DNA from: Desulfobacter curvatus DSM 3379
GTDB taxonomy: Bacteria; Desulfobacterota; Desulfobacteria; Desulfobacterales; Desulfobacteraceae
NCBI RefSeq assembly: GCF_000373985.1
Contig: NZ_KB892935.1
Coordinates: 1-64,000, forward strand
Direction of reading: 5' to 3'
DNA: 64,000 bases
The notes beneath the pieces are model-generated. The model made no database searches. It was not told the DNA's origin and saw only the letters and a list, made by a program, of their open reading frames with translations. This document shows positions 1 through 9,884 of this stretch, in pieces (within the stretch, counting starts at the first letter, position 1; the number at the start of each line of letters is the position of its first letter). The position numbers and the translations under genes are program-made.

Positions 1-152
1 ATTGTGATTTTACAATGAATAATTTAATTCAGCAGCTTGAAAGTGCGTTTGGCAAGGTTACCGCCAAGACCTGCGCTGGGTTAATAAGGAAAACTCGTGA
101 TATTGAAGATGCCTTTTGGCGGGACGATGCTGCTCTTGATGAACAAAATTGA
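1..152 (+). mobile_element. IS630-type transposase, C-terminal end only
   Basis: An open frame enters from the left edge (codons from base 3) and stops at 150-152. Its last residues include AKTCAGLIRKTRDIEDAFW followed by an acidic tail, which I recognise as the usual end of IS630/Tc1-mariner-like DDE transposases. The catalytic DDE core would lie outside the window, so I cannot say whether the element is intact. The next gene on the same strand has lost its N terminus, which fits insertion or an insertion-linked deletion close to base 230. Confidence 0.55.
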
Positions 153-229
153 GAATCGAGGCAACTGGAATAGTTACTCTGTCTCCTGGGTAAACTTCGG
201 GTGCGACTATACTACACGATTTGGGCTAA

Positions 230-2087
230 AGTATTAAGTCATATGACCGGAACTATGATTATCAGAATAACATGGCACTTTATGAATCCTCCTTGAAGCG
301 GTTTCAGCTTGATATTGAAAAACAGGCCAAAACGTTGGACTACTACTTTCTGGAGCGTATGTATGATACCCGTACTCTGGCCGATTCAGTAGAGGTGGAA
401 AGTTATTTTGTCAACCGCGCCATGGGGATGACGGAACAGTATGGATTAAAAGTAAGTCTGTTCAGCATCAACAGGGTGATGGGAAAAATTATTCAAAGCA
501 AGAGCATCATCGGGGATCCCATTTATAAAAAAATCGCCCTCACCGATCATCGTGGGGCGCTGCTGGTAAAAACAGGGGCTAAGCCTTCGAAAGATAGCAG
601 ACTCAATGTTACTGAACTGGTAAAACAGGTCGACAAAGAACCCCAGGCTGTTTTAAATAAGAACGGGGACGGCTATGAGATAATTTTGGTCTCACCATGT
701 TTCTTTAAAAAAAAGAGGGTTGGCTGGATTCTGGCCTGGCTGGATTTAAACTCTCTGTATAAAAATTTTTTAGAATCATCTGTAAAAATGTCTTCCAAAT
801 GTTTCGATTTGGTATTGAACAACGGCGTGCCCATCCGTTTTTCTGATGATACCTGTCTGTATGGTTTGCTGGAAAACGATCGGGAAATCCTTTCCAGAAT
901 AAAAAATATGGAAATTGTTTTTGTTCCTCATCCATATAATCACGCATTACAGATCATGGTCACCCGTACACAAATACAGACACTGCCTTTGTTTCTCACG
1001 GCAATGATTGAATCAAAAGAGATCCTGCCAAATCTTAAAGGATGGCAGTTTCTTGCCGGTACAGGGGCATTGATTTTTTTGATCTTTATCGGGCTTTCTC
1101 TGTTTGTGCGGACTCGAACGAAGAACCTTATCCTGGAGGCTCAGTATAAAGAATCGGAAAGACAGCATAGCGCGCTTGAAGAAGCAAACAAAAAACTTGC
1201 TGAAACCCAAAGTTCACTTGTGGAGGCCTCCCGTGCGGCTGGTATGGCAGAAGTCGCCACCGGTGTGCTCCACAACGTCGGCAGTGCATTGAACAGTGTA
1301 AACGTCTCGTGCGCATTGATTATGGATCAACTCAGGGACTCAATGGTAAAAAATATCAGTAAACTGGCTGATCTGGTTGCTGGGGAAGAAGAGGACTTAG
1401 GCCGGTTTTTTACTGAGGATCCCCGCGGGGTTCAGGTCCCGAAATATCTTTTGGCCCTATCCTCGGCGATGGAGGATGAACATCAACTTCTGACCAAGGA
1501 AGCCATGGCCCTTTTTGACCGTATCGAGCATATTAAGGGAATCGTCACTATGCAGCAGACCTACGGACGAGTGTCCGGGGTAATGGAAACGCTGCCTCCA
1601 GAGCGGTTGATGGAAGATGCACTGGCCATAAATGCCGGTTCTTTATCCCCAAAAAAATATCACTGTTGCGCGGCATTACGACTCGGTCCCCGACATTACG
1701 GTGGACAAGCATAAGGTCCTGCAGATTTTATTAAATTTGATTAACAATGCCATACATGCATGTTGTGAACAACATACCGATACGGAACCGGAATCACCAA
1801 AGCGGACCATTTTCCTTCATATTTTCAGTTCCGGTAAAAACAGGATCAGCTTCCAGGTTTCGGACAATGGCGTAGGGATCTCCAAGGAGAATCTCATTAA
1901 AATATTTCAACACGGATTTACAACTCGAAAAACAGGGCATGGTTTTGGACTTCACAGTGGCGCACTGGCCGCGAAAGAATTAGACGGCCGCCTGAATGCT
2001 CAAAGCGAAGGAATCGGATGCGGTGCGACATTTGTACTTGAATTGCCCTGTAATACAAAAACAGGAAGTAAAAAATCGGTTGTTTAA
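230..2087 (+). pseudogene. sensor histidine kinase, 5'-truncated and frameshifted
   Basis: The open frame begins after a stop at 227-229, and the first ATG is at 272. It reads as a periplasmic sensor region, one membrane helix (about residues 258-280 from the ATG), a coiled coil, and a phosphoacceptor region with the variant box GVLHNVGSALNSV. Members of this type normally begin with a signal-anchor helix, which is missing. At about 1651-1657 a run of seven A puts the frame out. The ATP-binding half continues one frame over to 2087 with an N box (ILLNLINNAIHA) and G boxes (DNGVGIS, GHGFGLHSG). Six A would restore one reading frame. Either the gene is dead, the A7 run is a sequencing error, or slippage occurs there. 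The missing start and the adjacent transposase end favour decay. Confidence 0.75.
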
Positions 2088-2112
2088 AACTTGGAACCGT
2101 CAACGGCTATCC

Positions 2113-3747
2113 CTATTGGGTCTTAAACGCCTTCCGGCAGGCAAAGGCAAAATCTTCGGGAAAACATCCCCCGATAAAACGCATCTGGGCTTCGGAGAAA
2201 GTGCCCGGTGCATAGGGCAGCCGCGGGATAAACGAGTAGACAAGGTGCTGTTCTGTGACCGGGCTGTTAAACCGGCCTGAAAATTCCACGCTTGTGACCA
2301 TCTGTGCCCCTAAGGTTTCCAGGGTCTGGATGGCGATGCGGATGCCGGTGTCCAGGGCATTGCGGGTTTCAGTATCGGCACAAAGCACATGGGGGCAGGG
2401 GGCTTTGGTCATCAGCATCAGCTCCCATTCACTGACCTGGGCCTTGGGGGCAAACAGCATTACTTTGTCATTTTCCCAGACCTTCAGGGAATTGGGCCCG
2501 TCCGGGTTCATGTCCGTTCGCCGGTTGTTTTCAATGGCCTTGATATAGGCTGTAAAAAAATCTGTGTTGTGGACGGCTTTGTAGTCCCGGATAAAGTCAG
2601 CCACAAGATCCCCGCAGGCAAAGCAGGGGTAAGGATTGCCGTCATTGTCCGGGATACTTTCGGGAATCATGGCATTCTGCTGGTGGATCATCTGGTGGGA
2701 GGCATGCAGCCGGTGTCCGGATTGGGCAAACCCGAATCCGAAATTCCATCCCCATAACGCTCCCGTGAAAAAGGGCGAATCATTGTCCAATGGCCTGTGG
2801 TCACCCGATGCCAGGGCCTCCATAACTTCCATGCGCAGCACCTCAAGCTCATCTGTAGCCAGGGACCTTCCTGTTGCGGGCAGTGTTAGCCCCAGCATCC
2901 GGGCAAGGCGTACATAGATGCGCTGGTAATACAGATGCCGGATACCTGCCATGTCAGACGGGGTCAGGTCATTGGCCCGGTAGCGGATTTGGTCATTGGC
3001 CATGTTGTCGGCATAATGGCCCCAGGGGATATATGAGTTGGCCCGCATATATTCAAAAACATGGGTGTTATCCAGGCTTTCTCCCACAATGGGGCTGTTG
3101 CCCTGAATGCCGGGTTTGAGCACCATCACCTCTTTATAGGCATCGGGCATGGCCGGGTTGTTGCCAAGCACGTCATAGAGATCATGGTCGTGGATAACCG
3201 GGAAGATCCTGCCTTGATCGTTTTTTTTGAAGGCAACACCCGTGGGCGGATGGTCTTTGCCGTTATCATACACAAAGTCGCAGGCAAGACCGGCAAGGGC
3301 ACAAAGGTCAGAAGGGTCTGTGGACGCCTGGGCCAGGGCCAGTTTCAGGGGGCGGGGAAGCAGTTCCAGTACCTGGCTCACAGGCCCCTTGGGCCCCCCT
3401 TTTTCCTGTTGCCATTGTTTAAGACAAGTGGCTAAAGAGCAGTCCGGTCGGGTGGAAAGCCCTATGGTATCCGGGTGTTGTGCCTTTTGGTCCGCCCATG
3501 CCGAATTGATAAAGGTGCTCCCTCTGAAGGGAAATGCATTGGCGATTTCATAAATCCGGTCTGCTGCATCTGCCCGGACCTGTCCCGAAGGGTAATTGGT
3601 CAGGTTTTCCACAAGCCCGCCGTCGGGAAGACGGCCAAGCACATCTTTATTGGTCTTTTGCCTGAAATTATCCACAGCAAATTTAGGCGCGTGGATGCCT
3701 ACTACGAACTTCCCCTGGGGGCTTACACAGGTCCTGGGCGCTTTCAT
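2113..3747 (-). CDS. uncharacterised protein, possibly GalT/HIT-like
   Basis: 544 residues, soluble, with no signal peptide. I do not recognise the family firmly. It has a His/Gln-rich segment (SGHRLHASHQMIHQQ) and a C-terminal half with spaced His and PR residues (EQHLVYSFIPRLPYAPG) that recall the two-domain GalT/HIT nucleotidyltransferase fold. This is a weak resemblance only. The start ATG follows the cupin stop codon directly, and a GGAG sits inside the cupin end, so the two genes are translationally coupled and probably act together, perhaps on a sugar or nucleotide-sugar. It lies downstream of the transglutaminase gene's strand-mates but is separated from them by the cupin gene. Confidence 0.6.
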   Translation of the reverse strand: MKAPRTCVSPQGKFVVGIHAPKFAVDNFRQKTNKDVLGRLPDGGLVENLTNYPSGQVRADAADRIYEIANAFPFRGSTFINSAWADQKAQHPDTIGLSTRPDCSLATCLKQWQQEKGGPKGPVSQVLELLPRPLKLALAQASTDPSDLCALAGLACDFVYDNGKDHPPTGVAFKKNDQGRIFPVIHDHDLYDVLGNNPAMPDAYKEVMVLKPGIQGNSPIVGESLDNTHVFEYMRANSYIPWGHYADNMANDQIRYRANDLTPSDMAGIRHLYYQRIYVRLARMLGLTLPATGRSLATDELEVLRMEVMEALASGDHRPLDNDSPFFTGALWGWNFGFGFAQSGHRLHASHQMIHQQNAMIPESIPDNDGNPYPCFACGDLVADFIRDYKAVHNTDFFTAYIKAIENNRRTDMNPDGPNSLKVWENDKVMLFAPKAQVSEWELMLMTKAPCPHVLCADTETRNALDTGIRIAIQTLETLGAQMVTSVEFSGRFNSPVTEQHLVYSFIPRLPYAPGTFSEAQMRFIGGCFPEDFAFACRKAFKTQ

Positions 3748-4098
3748 TCACATCTCCGGGGCGGCCGACGGAACCAGGCACAGAAAGGCAAGAGGTCCAT
3801 CCGAGCTGTTTTTGATCTGGTGGTCAACATTGGGGGGGATATAGACTGCAGTCCCCTGGGAAATGTCATGCCACTGATCCCCAAGGAGCACTTCGCCCTT
3901 CCCTTCAATCACATAAATTTCATGCTCCCAGTCATGGGTATGCCGGGGCGCATAACCGCCGGGTTCAACGTCAAATCTTCTCATGCAAAAATTTGGAGCC
4001 CCGTCATCCTTCCCGATGAGTACCCGGCCTGTGACATTTTTGACCATGTCGTTGTTCAGTTCTGTGCCTTGGATATCCGTATAGTGGGTTGCTTTCAT
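3748..4098 (-). CDS. small cupin-domain protein
   Basis: 116 residues forming one cupin_2 barrel. Metal ligands of motif 1 are visible in PRHTHDWEHEIYVIEGKGEV (His, His, Glu) and of motif 2 in the AVYIPPNVDHQI stretch (His). Such small cupins bind a divalent metal and act as isomerases, dioxygenases or sensors; the substrate cannot be told. Its stop codon touches the start of the 544-residue partner. A GGAG-type ribosome site precedes the ATG at 4098. Confidence 0.85.
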   Translation of the reverse strand: MKATHYTDIQGTELNNDMVKNVTGRVLIGKDDGAPNFCMRRFDVEPGGYAPRHTHDWEHEIYVIEGKGEVLLGDQWHDISQGTAVYIPPNVDHQIKNSSDGPLAFLCLVPSAAPEM

Positions 4099-4155
4099 GT
4101 TATCTCCTTTAAACGGCGCTGTCCGGCCGGTTCGGTTAAGTACTGGTACCTGAAT

Positions 4156-6234
4156 TTAAGAACCAGGGTCTGAATTGTCAATGCCTGTCCCCGCAATGGA
4201 TTGCCCTTGGGGCGCATTCACAGGATTGGACAGTTTTTGAATCAGCCGGTCTGTTTGGCTTTTCAATAACGCCATGTCCCGGCCGGAAATGGGCCGGGGG
4301 CCAAAACGAAGTTGTTTGTGAATCCGGATAACAGTCATAAGGGATGGAACATCCTGCAGGGAAAATGCTTTTTCCCTGATCCGAATGAAAAATTGTTCAT
4401 AGGTTTCATGGGGCTTTCTGGAAAACCCGGATTGGATAAGTTTTTTTTCAAGTTTTCGGATATAAAAGTCCGGGGTAGCCGTCCCAAGGCCTGACGGGCT
4501 GCGGTTTTGTTCATGGCGAAGGCTCTTTTTCTTCTTTTGCTTGTCTTTTCTGAGCAGGCGCCTGATGATCAGGATGCCCAGGGGCACCAGGAGCCACAGC
4601 AGTTTTTTCTGGGTCTCCGGGTTGCCCCAGCGAAGCAAGGCAAATCCGTATCCCATCAGGGAGAACAGGTCGGGAATTGCGGTTGTTATGAAATGGCTCT
4701 TTTCTTTATCTGTCCAAGAGGGCGGGGTTGTATCAAAAAAAGTCCATCTGCCGTTGACGAAAACTTCAGTCCAGGCGTGGGCATGTTTTCTGCGCACAAC
4801 GATTTTGTTGCCCATACGGCTTTTTTCAAAAGCCATATATCCGGTTACATACCTGGCAGGAATGCCTGCTGCGCGAAGGAGCAATACCGTGGCCGTCGCA
4901 AAATATTCACAGTGCCCGGCCTTGGTCCGGATCATAAATTCCGTGATGGGGGATGTTTTGTCATCGGCTTTGAGATCAAGGGTGTAACTGAAATTTGTGA
5001 AAAAATATTTTTTGATTTCCGGTAAAGTTTTGTGAGCCGGTTTGTCCGGCCCAAGCCCGAGTTCAACAGCTATGGTTTGGAACAATGCCTTTTCCCGATC
5101 CGGGATGAAAAGGTCAAGCTTGCCCGGTGGCAGGATCTTAGTGCCGGGGTCGCCATACCGGATATCATAGATCATAAAGCCCGGGGCGTCATCAACCATA
5201 AATGTGCCCAATCCGTTTGTGTAGACACCGGAAACAGTGGGGCAGTTGATTTCAAGGGCTTTTTCGGGTGCTCTTAAGATCCACTTGGGTCTTTTCATCC
5301 GGGTTAGAATGGTCAGCGTCGGCCTGGACGGTGCTGGGGGGTCCGTCTGTTGTCTTCCGGGTTCCTGACGGTCTGAGACGGCTGGCCGGCCGGTGATAAA
5401 ACCGTTGTCGTCTGATAGGGGGAGAGGTTCAAATTTGTTTTGGGCAGCACTCCACATGGTGCCTGAAAGGAAGGTGTAAGCCGCTTCTTTTAAAAGATAG
5501 GTACTCCCATCATCATTTTCAGGGGGGAGCACTCTGAAAATGATTTTGTTGGAAAGCTTGAGCCGGCCAATCTTGCCCAGGGCCGTTCTCCCCCTCATTG
5601 GATCGGCATTGTCGGCGATTAGCCTGTGCCATGCACGCCAAGCCAGGGCCCTCTGGGCATGATGAACACCTGCCTGCAGAAAAAATCCCATGATTGCGGC
5701 AACCATTACAGCGGCAATCCATATCCGGATATCCGCCCCCTTGGTTCGCTGGAAAAAGAGCACGACGGCAATGATGCCGAGGGTAACCGGGTAATAGGGG
5801 AACAGGCGGTTGTTTGCCGCAGCAGAAGAGATCAAACAGATAATGATGAATGCAAGGCTTAAGTTGATTCTCACCGCTTGGGTCTTTTCCATAATCCTTT
5901 TCTTGAACAGGTACAGGGACCGAACATCAATGTCCCCGGCTGCACTGTATTCCTGAACAACAATCAAAGGAAAGGCGAAAACAGGAAGGTAACGCAATAT
6001 ATCCACCAGAGCCGTTTCAATATCCAATGAAACAAAATAAATGATGGTACCGGCAAAACAGACCGTACATGTATCGCTGATTTTATTCACCTGGTCTAAA
6101 GAGGGCTCCCATCGTGTCTTTAGGACCCGGGCAAGCTCAATAACAACACCCATAAAACAGGCCGGAATCAGATATCCGGTCTGGTGTCCCCAGAAAACAA
6201 GGGCCGCGGCCATGGTAAGGGGGATGGTTTTCAT
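4156..6234 (-). CDS. transglutaminase-like membrane protein (TgpA type)
   Basis: 692 residues. The N-terminal third carries several membrane helices (DUF3488-like), then a periplasmic transglutaminase-core domain, one more helix near residue 560 and a cytoplasmic tail resembling DUF4129. The papain-like triad is complete: Cys442 in AGHCEYFA, His486 in KHAHAWTEV and Asp501 in WTFFDTTPP. The family includes Pseudomonas TgpA; the physiological substrate is unknown, though a role in cell-envelope maintenance is usual. It overlaps the upstream DUF58 gene by 4 bases and belongs to a MoxR-DUF58-transglutaminase operon, a widely conserved arrangement. Confidence 0.9.
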   Translation of the reverse strand: MKTIPLTMAAALVFWGHQTGYLIPACFMGVVIELARVLKTRWEPSLDQVNKISDTCTVCFAGTIIYFVSLDIETALVDILRYLPVFAFPLIVVQEYSAAGDIDVRSLYLFKKRIMEKTQAVRINLSLAFIIICLISSAAANNRLFPYYPVTLGIIAVVLFFQRTKGADIRIWIAAVMVAAIMGFFLQAGVHHAQRALAWRAWHRLIADNADPMRGRTALGKIGRLKLSNKIIFRVLPPENDDGSTYLLKEAAYTFLSGTMWSAAQNKFEPLPLSDDNGFITGRPAVSDRQEPGRQQTDPPAPSRPTLTILTRMKRPKWILRAPEKALEINCPTVSGVYTNGLGTFMVDDAPGFMIYDIRYGDPGTKILPPGKLDLFIPDREKALFQTIAVELGLGPDKPAHKTLPEIKKYFFTNFSYTLDLKADDKTSPITEFMIRTKAGHCEYFATATVLLLRAAGIPARYVTGYMAFEKSRMGNKIVVRRKHAHAWTEVFVNGRWTFFDTTPPSWTDKEKSHFITTAIPDLFSLMGYGFALLRWGNPETQKKLLWLLVPLGILIIRRLLRKDKQKKKKSLRHEQNRSPSGLGTATPDFYIRKLEKKLIQSGFSRKPHETYEQFFIRIREKAFSLQDVPSLMTVIRIHKQLRFGPRPISGRDMALLKSQTDRLIQKLSNPVNAPQGQSIAGTGIDNSDPGS

Positions 6235-7577
6235 GGGGTTTGTCCAGCCTTGTTTAAGCTTGTTTCAACATTGTTGGGATCAACCGGATGGACAGAACCA
6301 CTGGGATTTGCAGCAATAGGGTCTGCCACAAGAAAGGCGGCTGTGGTGATACCGGCTGCCTTCAAACTATTGAGAAAGTCCAAGCGTTCTTTGTCCAGAC
6401 AGGTGAATATTAAAATGCATCCGCTTAAAAGCTGTTTGTACTTGAGAACAGCCTGGGATACCGGTGCAAAGGCATTCTCTTTTGTGGGTTGAATCAATGC
6501 AAGGATTTCTAAAACTTTTGTGTTGCCCAAAAGCCCTCTGCCCGACGCATAATGATAGACCCGGTTGCCTGCAAAGAAAAGGTCCAGCAAAGACTCGCCC
6601 GTGACCAGGTTTGACACATAGGAGGCGGCTAAACTAACGGCGGTCTCAAATTCTTGGGTTGCGCCTTCCGGTGCGTGAGTGTCCAGGATCAGGGCATGCC
6701 TGACAAAATGTTCGTCCCGGTTTTCCCGGATAATGAGTTTTCCTGTTTTGGCAAGGCTTTTCCAATGGATCAGACGCATGGGATCACCAGGTCTGTACTC
6801 CCTTAAAGAGATGAATTCGTCGGAGTTGCCTATCTTTGATGTCAGGGCAATGCCGCCTCTATGGTGTTTTCTGGAACCGGGCAGGTTTATTTCAGGGACA
6901 TTGTATCGCTTTGGGAGAACAAGGAGCCTCGCTTCACTGGTGGTATGATAAAAGGCGCGCATGAACTCAAGGGGCTCTTTTTTAAAGATCGTAAATCCTT
7001 TTAGATAGATATATCCCCGGTTCAAAGGCGTTAGCTTCGCCTGGACGGCAACCCGGCTCTCCGGGGGAATGTCCGGCACAGGTCGGCGTGGTACAATCGC
7101 GTTCTTTTTTTGACGGACCAGCCATTGCCAGCGCTGCACTTTTAGTCTTCTGTCCCAGGGATTTCGTAAATGCTCATGGGGTTCCCTGGCGTTGTCAAAC
7201 GCCTGCAGGGAGGGGATCGCGTTGCTGAAACGCTCCTGGATTTCAAACCCCTTTTTAAGGCGGCTTGTCCTGTTTTCAACAAGGATGGTGTAGCTGACAG
7301 GGGTGCCTGCGGTGCAGTATTCCGGCAGAATCCGTTTTGCCAAAAGACCTTTGGGGGACCTGAAGGAAAGAATGGCGGAAACGACAAATACAGAGAATAA
7401 CAGAGAAAAAAGCTGGTAAACCATGCTTCTGAAGGTATCCAGGCCAAGGCAGGCAGTTAGGATCAAGGCATAGATCAAAAAATTTCCGGCCATGGAAAAT
7501 TTATTTTTTTTCCAGAAGCCGTACCTGGCAAAGTGAACATAAGCGCGGTAAAGAAATTTGGTTGACGCCTTTTCCAC
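6231..7577 (-). CDS. DUF58 domain protein of a MoxR operon
   Basis: 448 residues. Two N-terminal membrane helices (about 28-70) are followed by a beta-rich region and the DUF58 core with the signature REYRPGDPMRLIHWKSLAKT at about residues 245-265. The C-terminal part has a von Willebrand A-like fold. In this family the protein is thought to be a partner handled by the MoxR ATPase. The gene starts 3 bases after the MoxR stop codon and its end overlaps the transglutaminase start by 4 bases, so all three are co-translated. Confidence 0.9.
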   Translation of the reverse strand: MEKASTKFLYRAYVHFARYGFWKKNKFSMAGNFLIYALILTACLGLDTFRSMVYQLFSLLFSVFVVSAILSFRSPKGLLAKRILPEYCTAGTPVSYTILVENRTSRLKKGFEIQERFSNAIPSLQAFDNAREPHEHLRNPWDRRLKVQRWQWLVRQKKNAIVPRRPVPDIPPESRVAVQAKLTPLNRGYIYLKGFTIFKKEPLEFMRAFYHTTSEARLLVLPKRYNVPEINLPGSRKHHRGGIALTSKIGNSDEFISLREYRPGDPMRLIHWKSLAKTGKLIIRENRDEHFVRHALILDTHAPEGATQEFETAVSLAASYVSNLVTGESLLDLFFAGNRVYHYASGRGLLGNTKVLEILALIQPTKENAFAPVSQAVLKYKQLLSGCILIFTCLDKERLDFLNSLKAAGITTAAFLVADPIAANPSGSVHPVDPNNVETSLNKAGQTP

Positions 7578-7580
7578 CCG

Positions 7581-8513
7581 TTACCCCGGCGCTTTGGTTG
7601 ATTTGACAATATCGTGGATGGTGCCGGCGCTTGAGTTGCCGGAAAAGTTGAATTCCGGGTCCAGGACCAGGCGGTGGGCCATTACCGGTATGGCCAGTTC
7701 CTGGATATGTTCAGGCGTGACAAAATCACTGCCTGAAAAAAGGGCATAGGCTTTGGCCGTCTTCATCAGGGTGATGGAGGCTCTATGCCCGGCACCCAGG
7801 GTGATGCCTTTATGGGTCCGGGTTTGCCCCACAAGGCTTACAATATAATATTTAAGCTCTTGGCTGATATACACATCGTCAACCGCCTGTTTCATAGCCA
7901 GGATTTCCGGTTTTGTAACACAGGGAACAACCGCATTGACCGGTTCTTGACTCTCTTGGTTTGTCAGGATGGCCACCTCGTCGTCGGGGCCCACATAACC
8001 CATGGACAGCTTCAGGGCAAACCTGTCCATCTGGGCCTCGGGTAATGGATAGGTGCCCCTGGATTCCACAGGATTCTGGGTGGCAATGACAAAAAAGAAA
8101 TCATCCAGTTTCAAAATTTTGCCGTCAATGCTGACCTGGGATTCCGCCATGGCTTCAAGCAGGGCAGACTGGGTTCTCGGCGATGCCCGGTTGATTTCGT
8201 CAGCCAAAAGAATATTGGTAAAGACCGGGCCTTTATGAAGCCTGAACTGCTGTGTTGACGGATCAAAGATGGAGACGCCGCATACATCCGAAGGCAACAG
8301 GTCCGGTGTGAACTGGATTCTTTTGAAATCCGCATCGGCAGAAAACGCCAGGGCCTTGGCCAGGGTGGTTTTGCCGTTACCGGGTGCATCTTCAAGCAGG
8401 ATATGCCCGCCTGCTGCAACGCCTGAAAGCAGCAAGGTGACGGTGTGATCCTGGCCTTTTATAACACGGGTAATGCTTTGAAACAGTTTTGTATAGGTGT
8501 CAAATCCCGTCAT
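7581..8513 (-). CDS. MoxR-family AAA+ ATPase
   Basis: 310 residues. Walker A is EDAPGNGKTT at 41-50, Walker B and the following motif are LLADEINRAS at 102-111, and the sensor region reads IATQNPVESRGTYPLPEAQ; all are typical of the MoxR branch. These ATPases act as chaperones that activate metal-containing or envelope complexes, usually with DUF58/VWA partners, as here. It is the first gene of the operon 8513-4156; the operon promoter should lie in 8514-8601, but I see no clear box there. Confidence 0.92.
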   Translation of the reverse strand: MTGFDTYTKLFQSITRVIKGQDHTVTLLLSGVAAGGHILLEDAPGNGKTTLAKALAFSADADFKRIQFTPDLLPSDVCGVSIFDPSTQQFRLHKGPVFTNILLADEINRASPRTQSALLEAMAESQVSIDGKILKLDDFFFVIATQNPVESRGTYPLPEAQMDRFALKLSMGYVGPDDEVAILTNQESQEPVNAVVPCVTKPEILAMKQAVDDVYISQELKYYIVSLVGQTRTHKGITLGAGHRASITLMKTAKAYALFSGSDFVTPEHIQELAIPVMAHRLVLDPEFNFSGNSSAGTIHDIVKSTKAPG

Positions 8514-8601
8514 GTCGCTTTTTATTCCTTGACTGATTCGGGTGAACTCCTAAAACGATGTTACCACAAATCCCGGGATCGACAAGGGAAAAATAATGGG
8601 G

Positions 8602-9681
8602 TCAAGATAACGGCTTGTCAAGGTAATGGGTAAGGCCTTGTGACCTGAGCATGCCGGCTGCTTTTTCCGGGGTGATATCCCGTTGAGGCATGGCCAGCAT
8701 CTCATAGCCCACCATGTGTTTTTTTATGCTTTCGGCCCCCAGAAGCGGGGGATAATAGTGAAAATGGAAATGCCAGATGGCACTTGTGCTGTCCAGTCCT
8801 CTTAGTATGGGTTGCTGGTGAATTCCCATGGAATAGGGGAACGAGGTTTCAAATAAATTATCATAACAGATGCCAAGCTGCCGGATGATGGCGGAAAGAT
8901 CCGTTTTCTCTTTTTCATCCATAAAACTAATAGCCCCCATGTGACGCCGGGGAAGAATCATGGTTTCAAAGGGCCAGGTCGCCCAGAAAGGCACCAGGCA
9001 AACAAAAGAATCGTTGGAAAAAACGATGCGTTCTTTTTCGTTGAGTTCCCGTTTAATGTAGTCACACAACAGGCAACGATCATGGTCCTGCATGTAGCAC
9101 TGCTGCCGAAAGTCTTCCTTTAAGGGAATGTTGGGAATGGAGCTGTTGGCCCAGATCTGTCCGTGGGGGTGGGTGGTGGTGCAGCCCATCATCTCACCTT
9201 TGTTTTCAAATATTTGGATATAGGCAATATCTTTTTTTTGACCCAGCGCATTGAATTCATCAATCCAAACATCAATTATGGTACGGATCTGATCTTCGGT
9301 CATGCGGGCCATGGTCAGGTCATGCCGGGGATGATAACAAATGACCCGGCACAGACCCGATTCCGGTGCCATCTGAAGCAGGGTATCCAAAATGGGTTTT
9401 TTCAGGCTGTTGTCCGGCAGCAAAGCCGGAAAGTCATCGGTGAAAGCAAAGGGCCGGGTGTACATTGGGTTGGTTTTTCCCGAAGCCCGCCGGTTGCCCG
9501 GGCACAGGTAACATTCGGGATCATACCGGACGGATTGCCCTTTGTACGGGTTTTCCTGCTGTCCGGTCCCGGGCCGGTCTGTCCGATGTGGGGAAACCAG
9601 CACCCATTCCCCGGTCAAAAGGTTGAACCGCCTGTGGGGCAGGTCCTTTGGGGTTGATTCGAATGATTTGTGTTCAGGCAT
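8602..9681 (-). CDS. galT: galactose-1-phosphate uridylyltransferase
   Basis: 359 residues, the normal length for GalT. The active-site histidine motif HPHGQIW sits at 171-177, a Cys pair with zinc-ligand character is in CYLCPGNR near residue 80, and the C-terminal domain has the expected HQQP and WHFHFHYYPP motifs. The enzyme exchanges UMP between UDP-glucose and galactose-1-phosphate (Leloir pathway). No galK or galE lies nearby, so it may act instead as a general hexose-1-phosphate uridylyltransferase feeding polysaccharide synthesis, together with galU at 15.9 kb. Confidence 0.93.
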   Translation of the reverse strand: MPEHKSFESTPKDLPHRRFNLLTGEWVLVSPHRTDRPGTGQQENPYKGQSVRYDPECYLCPGNRRASGKTNPMYTRPFAFTDDFPALLPDNSLKKPILDTLLQMAPESGLCRVICYHPRHDLTMARMTEDQIRTIIDVWIDEFNALGQKKDIAYIQIFENKGEMMGCTTTHPHGQIWANSSIPNIPLKEDFRQQCYMQDHDRCLLCDYIKRELNEKERIVFSNDSFVCLVPFWATWPFETMILPRRHMGAISFMDEKEKTDLSAIIRQLGICYDNLFETSFPYSMGIHQQPILRGLDSTSAIWHFHFHYYPPLLGAESIKKHMVGYEMLAMPQRDITPEKAAGMLRSQGLTHYLDKPLS

Positions 9682-9779
9682 GGCGTGTCCTTACAGAATT
9701 TTAGAAAACCATAGGATCCGTTGAATTGTTTGTCTGTTTCAGGCAGCATATATAATAACCCTTCTCTTTTCAATTTTTT

Positions 9780-9884
9780 TTAAGGGTTCAGGCGGTTCAT
9801 GCAGAAACCGACGCAGAAGGATGCCGCCACGGTCAAGAGTGTAAAGAGCAAAGCAAAGGACCAGCCAAACAGGGATATCATCAT
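9780..9884 (-). CDS. 34-residue single-helix membrane peptide
   Basis: The ATG at 9884-9882 overlaps the stop codon of the NifX-like gene in an ATGA arrangement. The peptide is almost entirely one hydrophobic helix (ISLFGWSFALLFTLLTVAAS) with a short polar tail ending NRLNP. The tight overlap suggests translational coupling. No function can be assigned, and it could be a chance open frame. Confidence 0.4.
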   Translation of the reverse strand: MMISLFGWSFALLFTLLTVAASFCVGFCMNRLNP

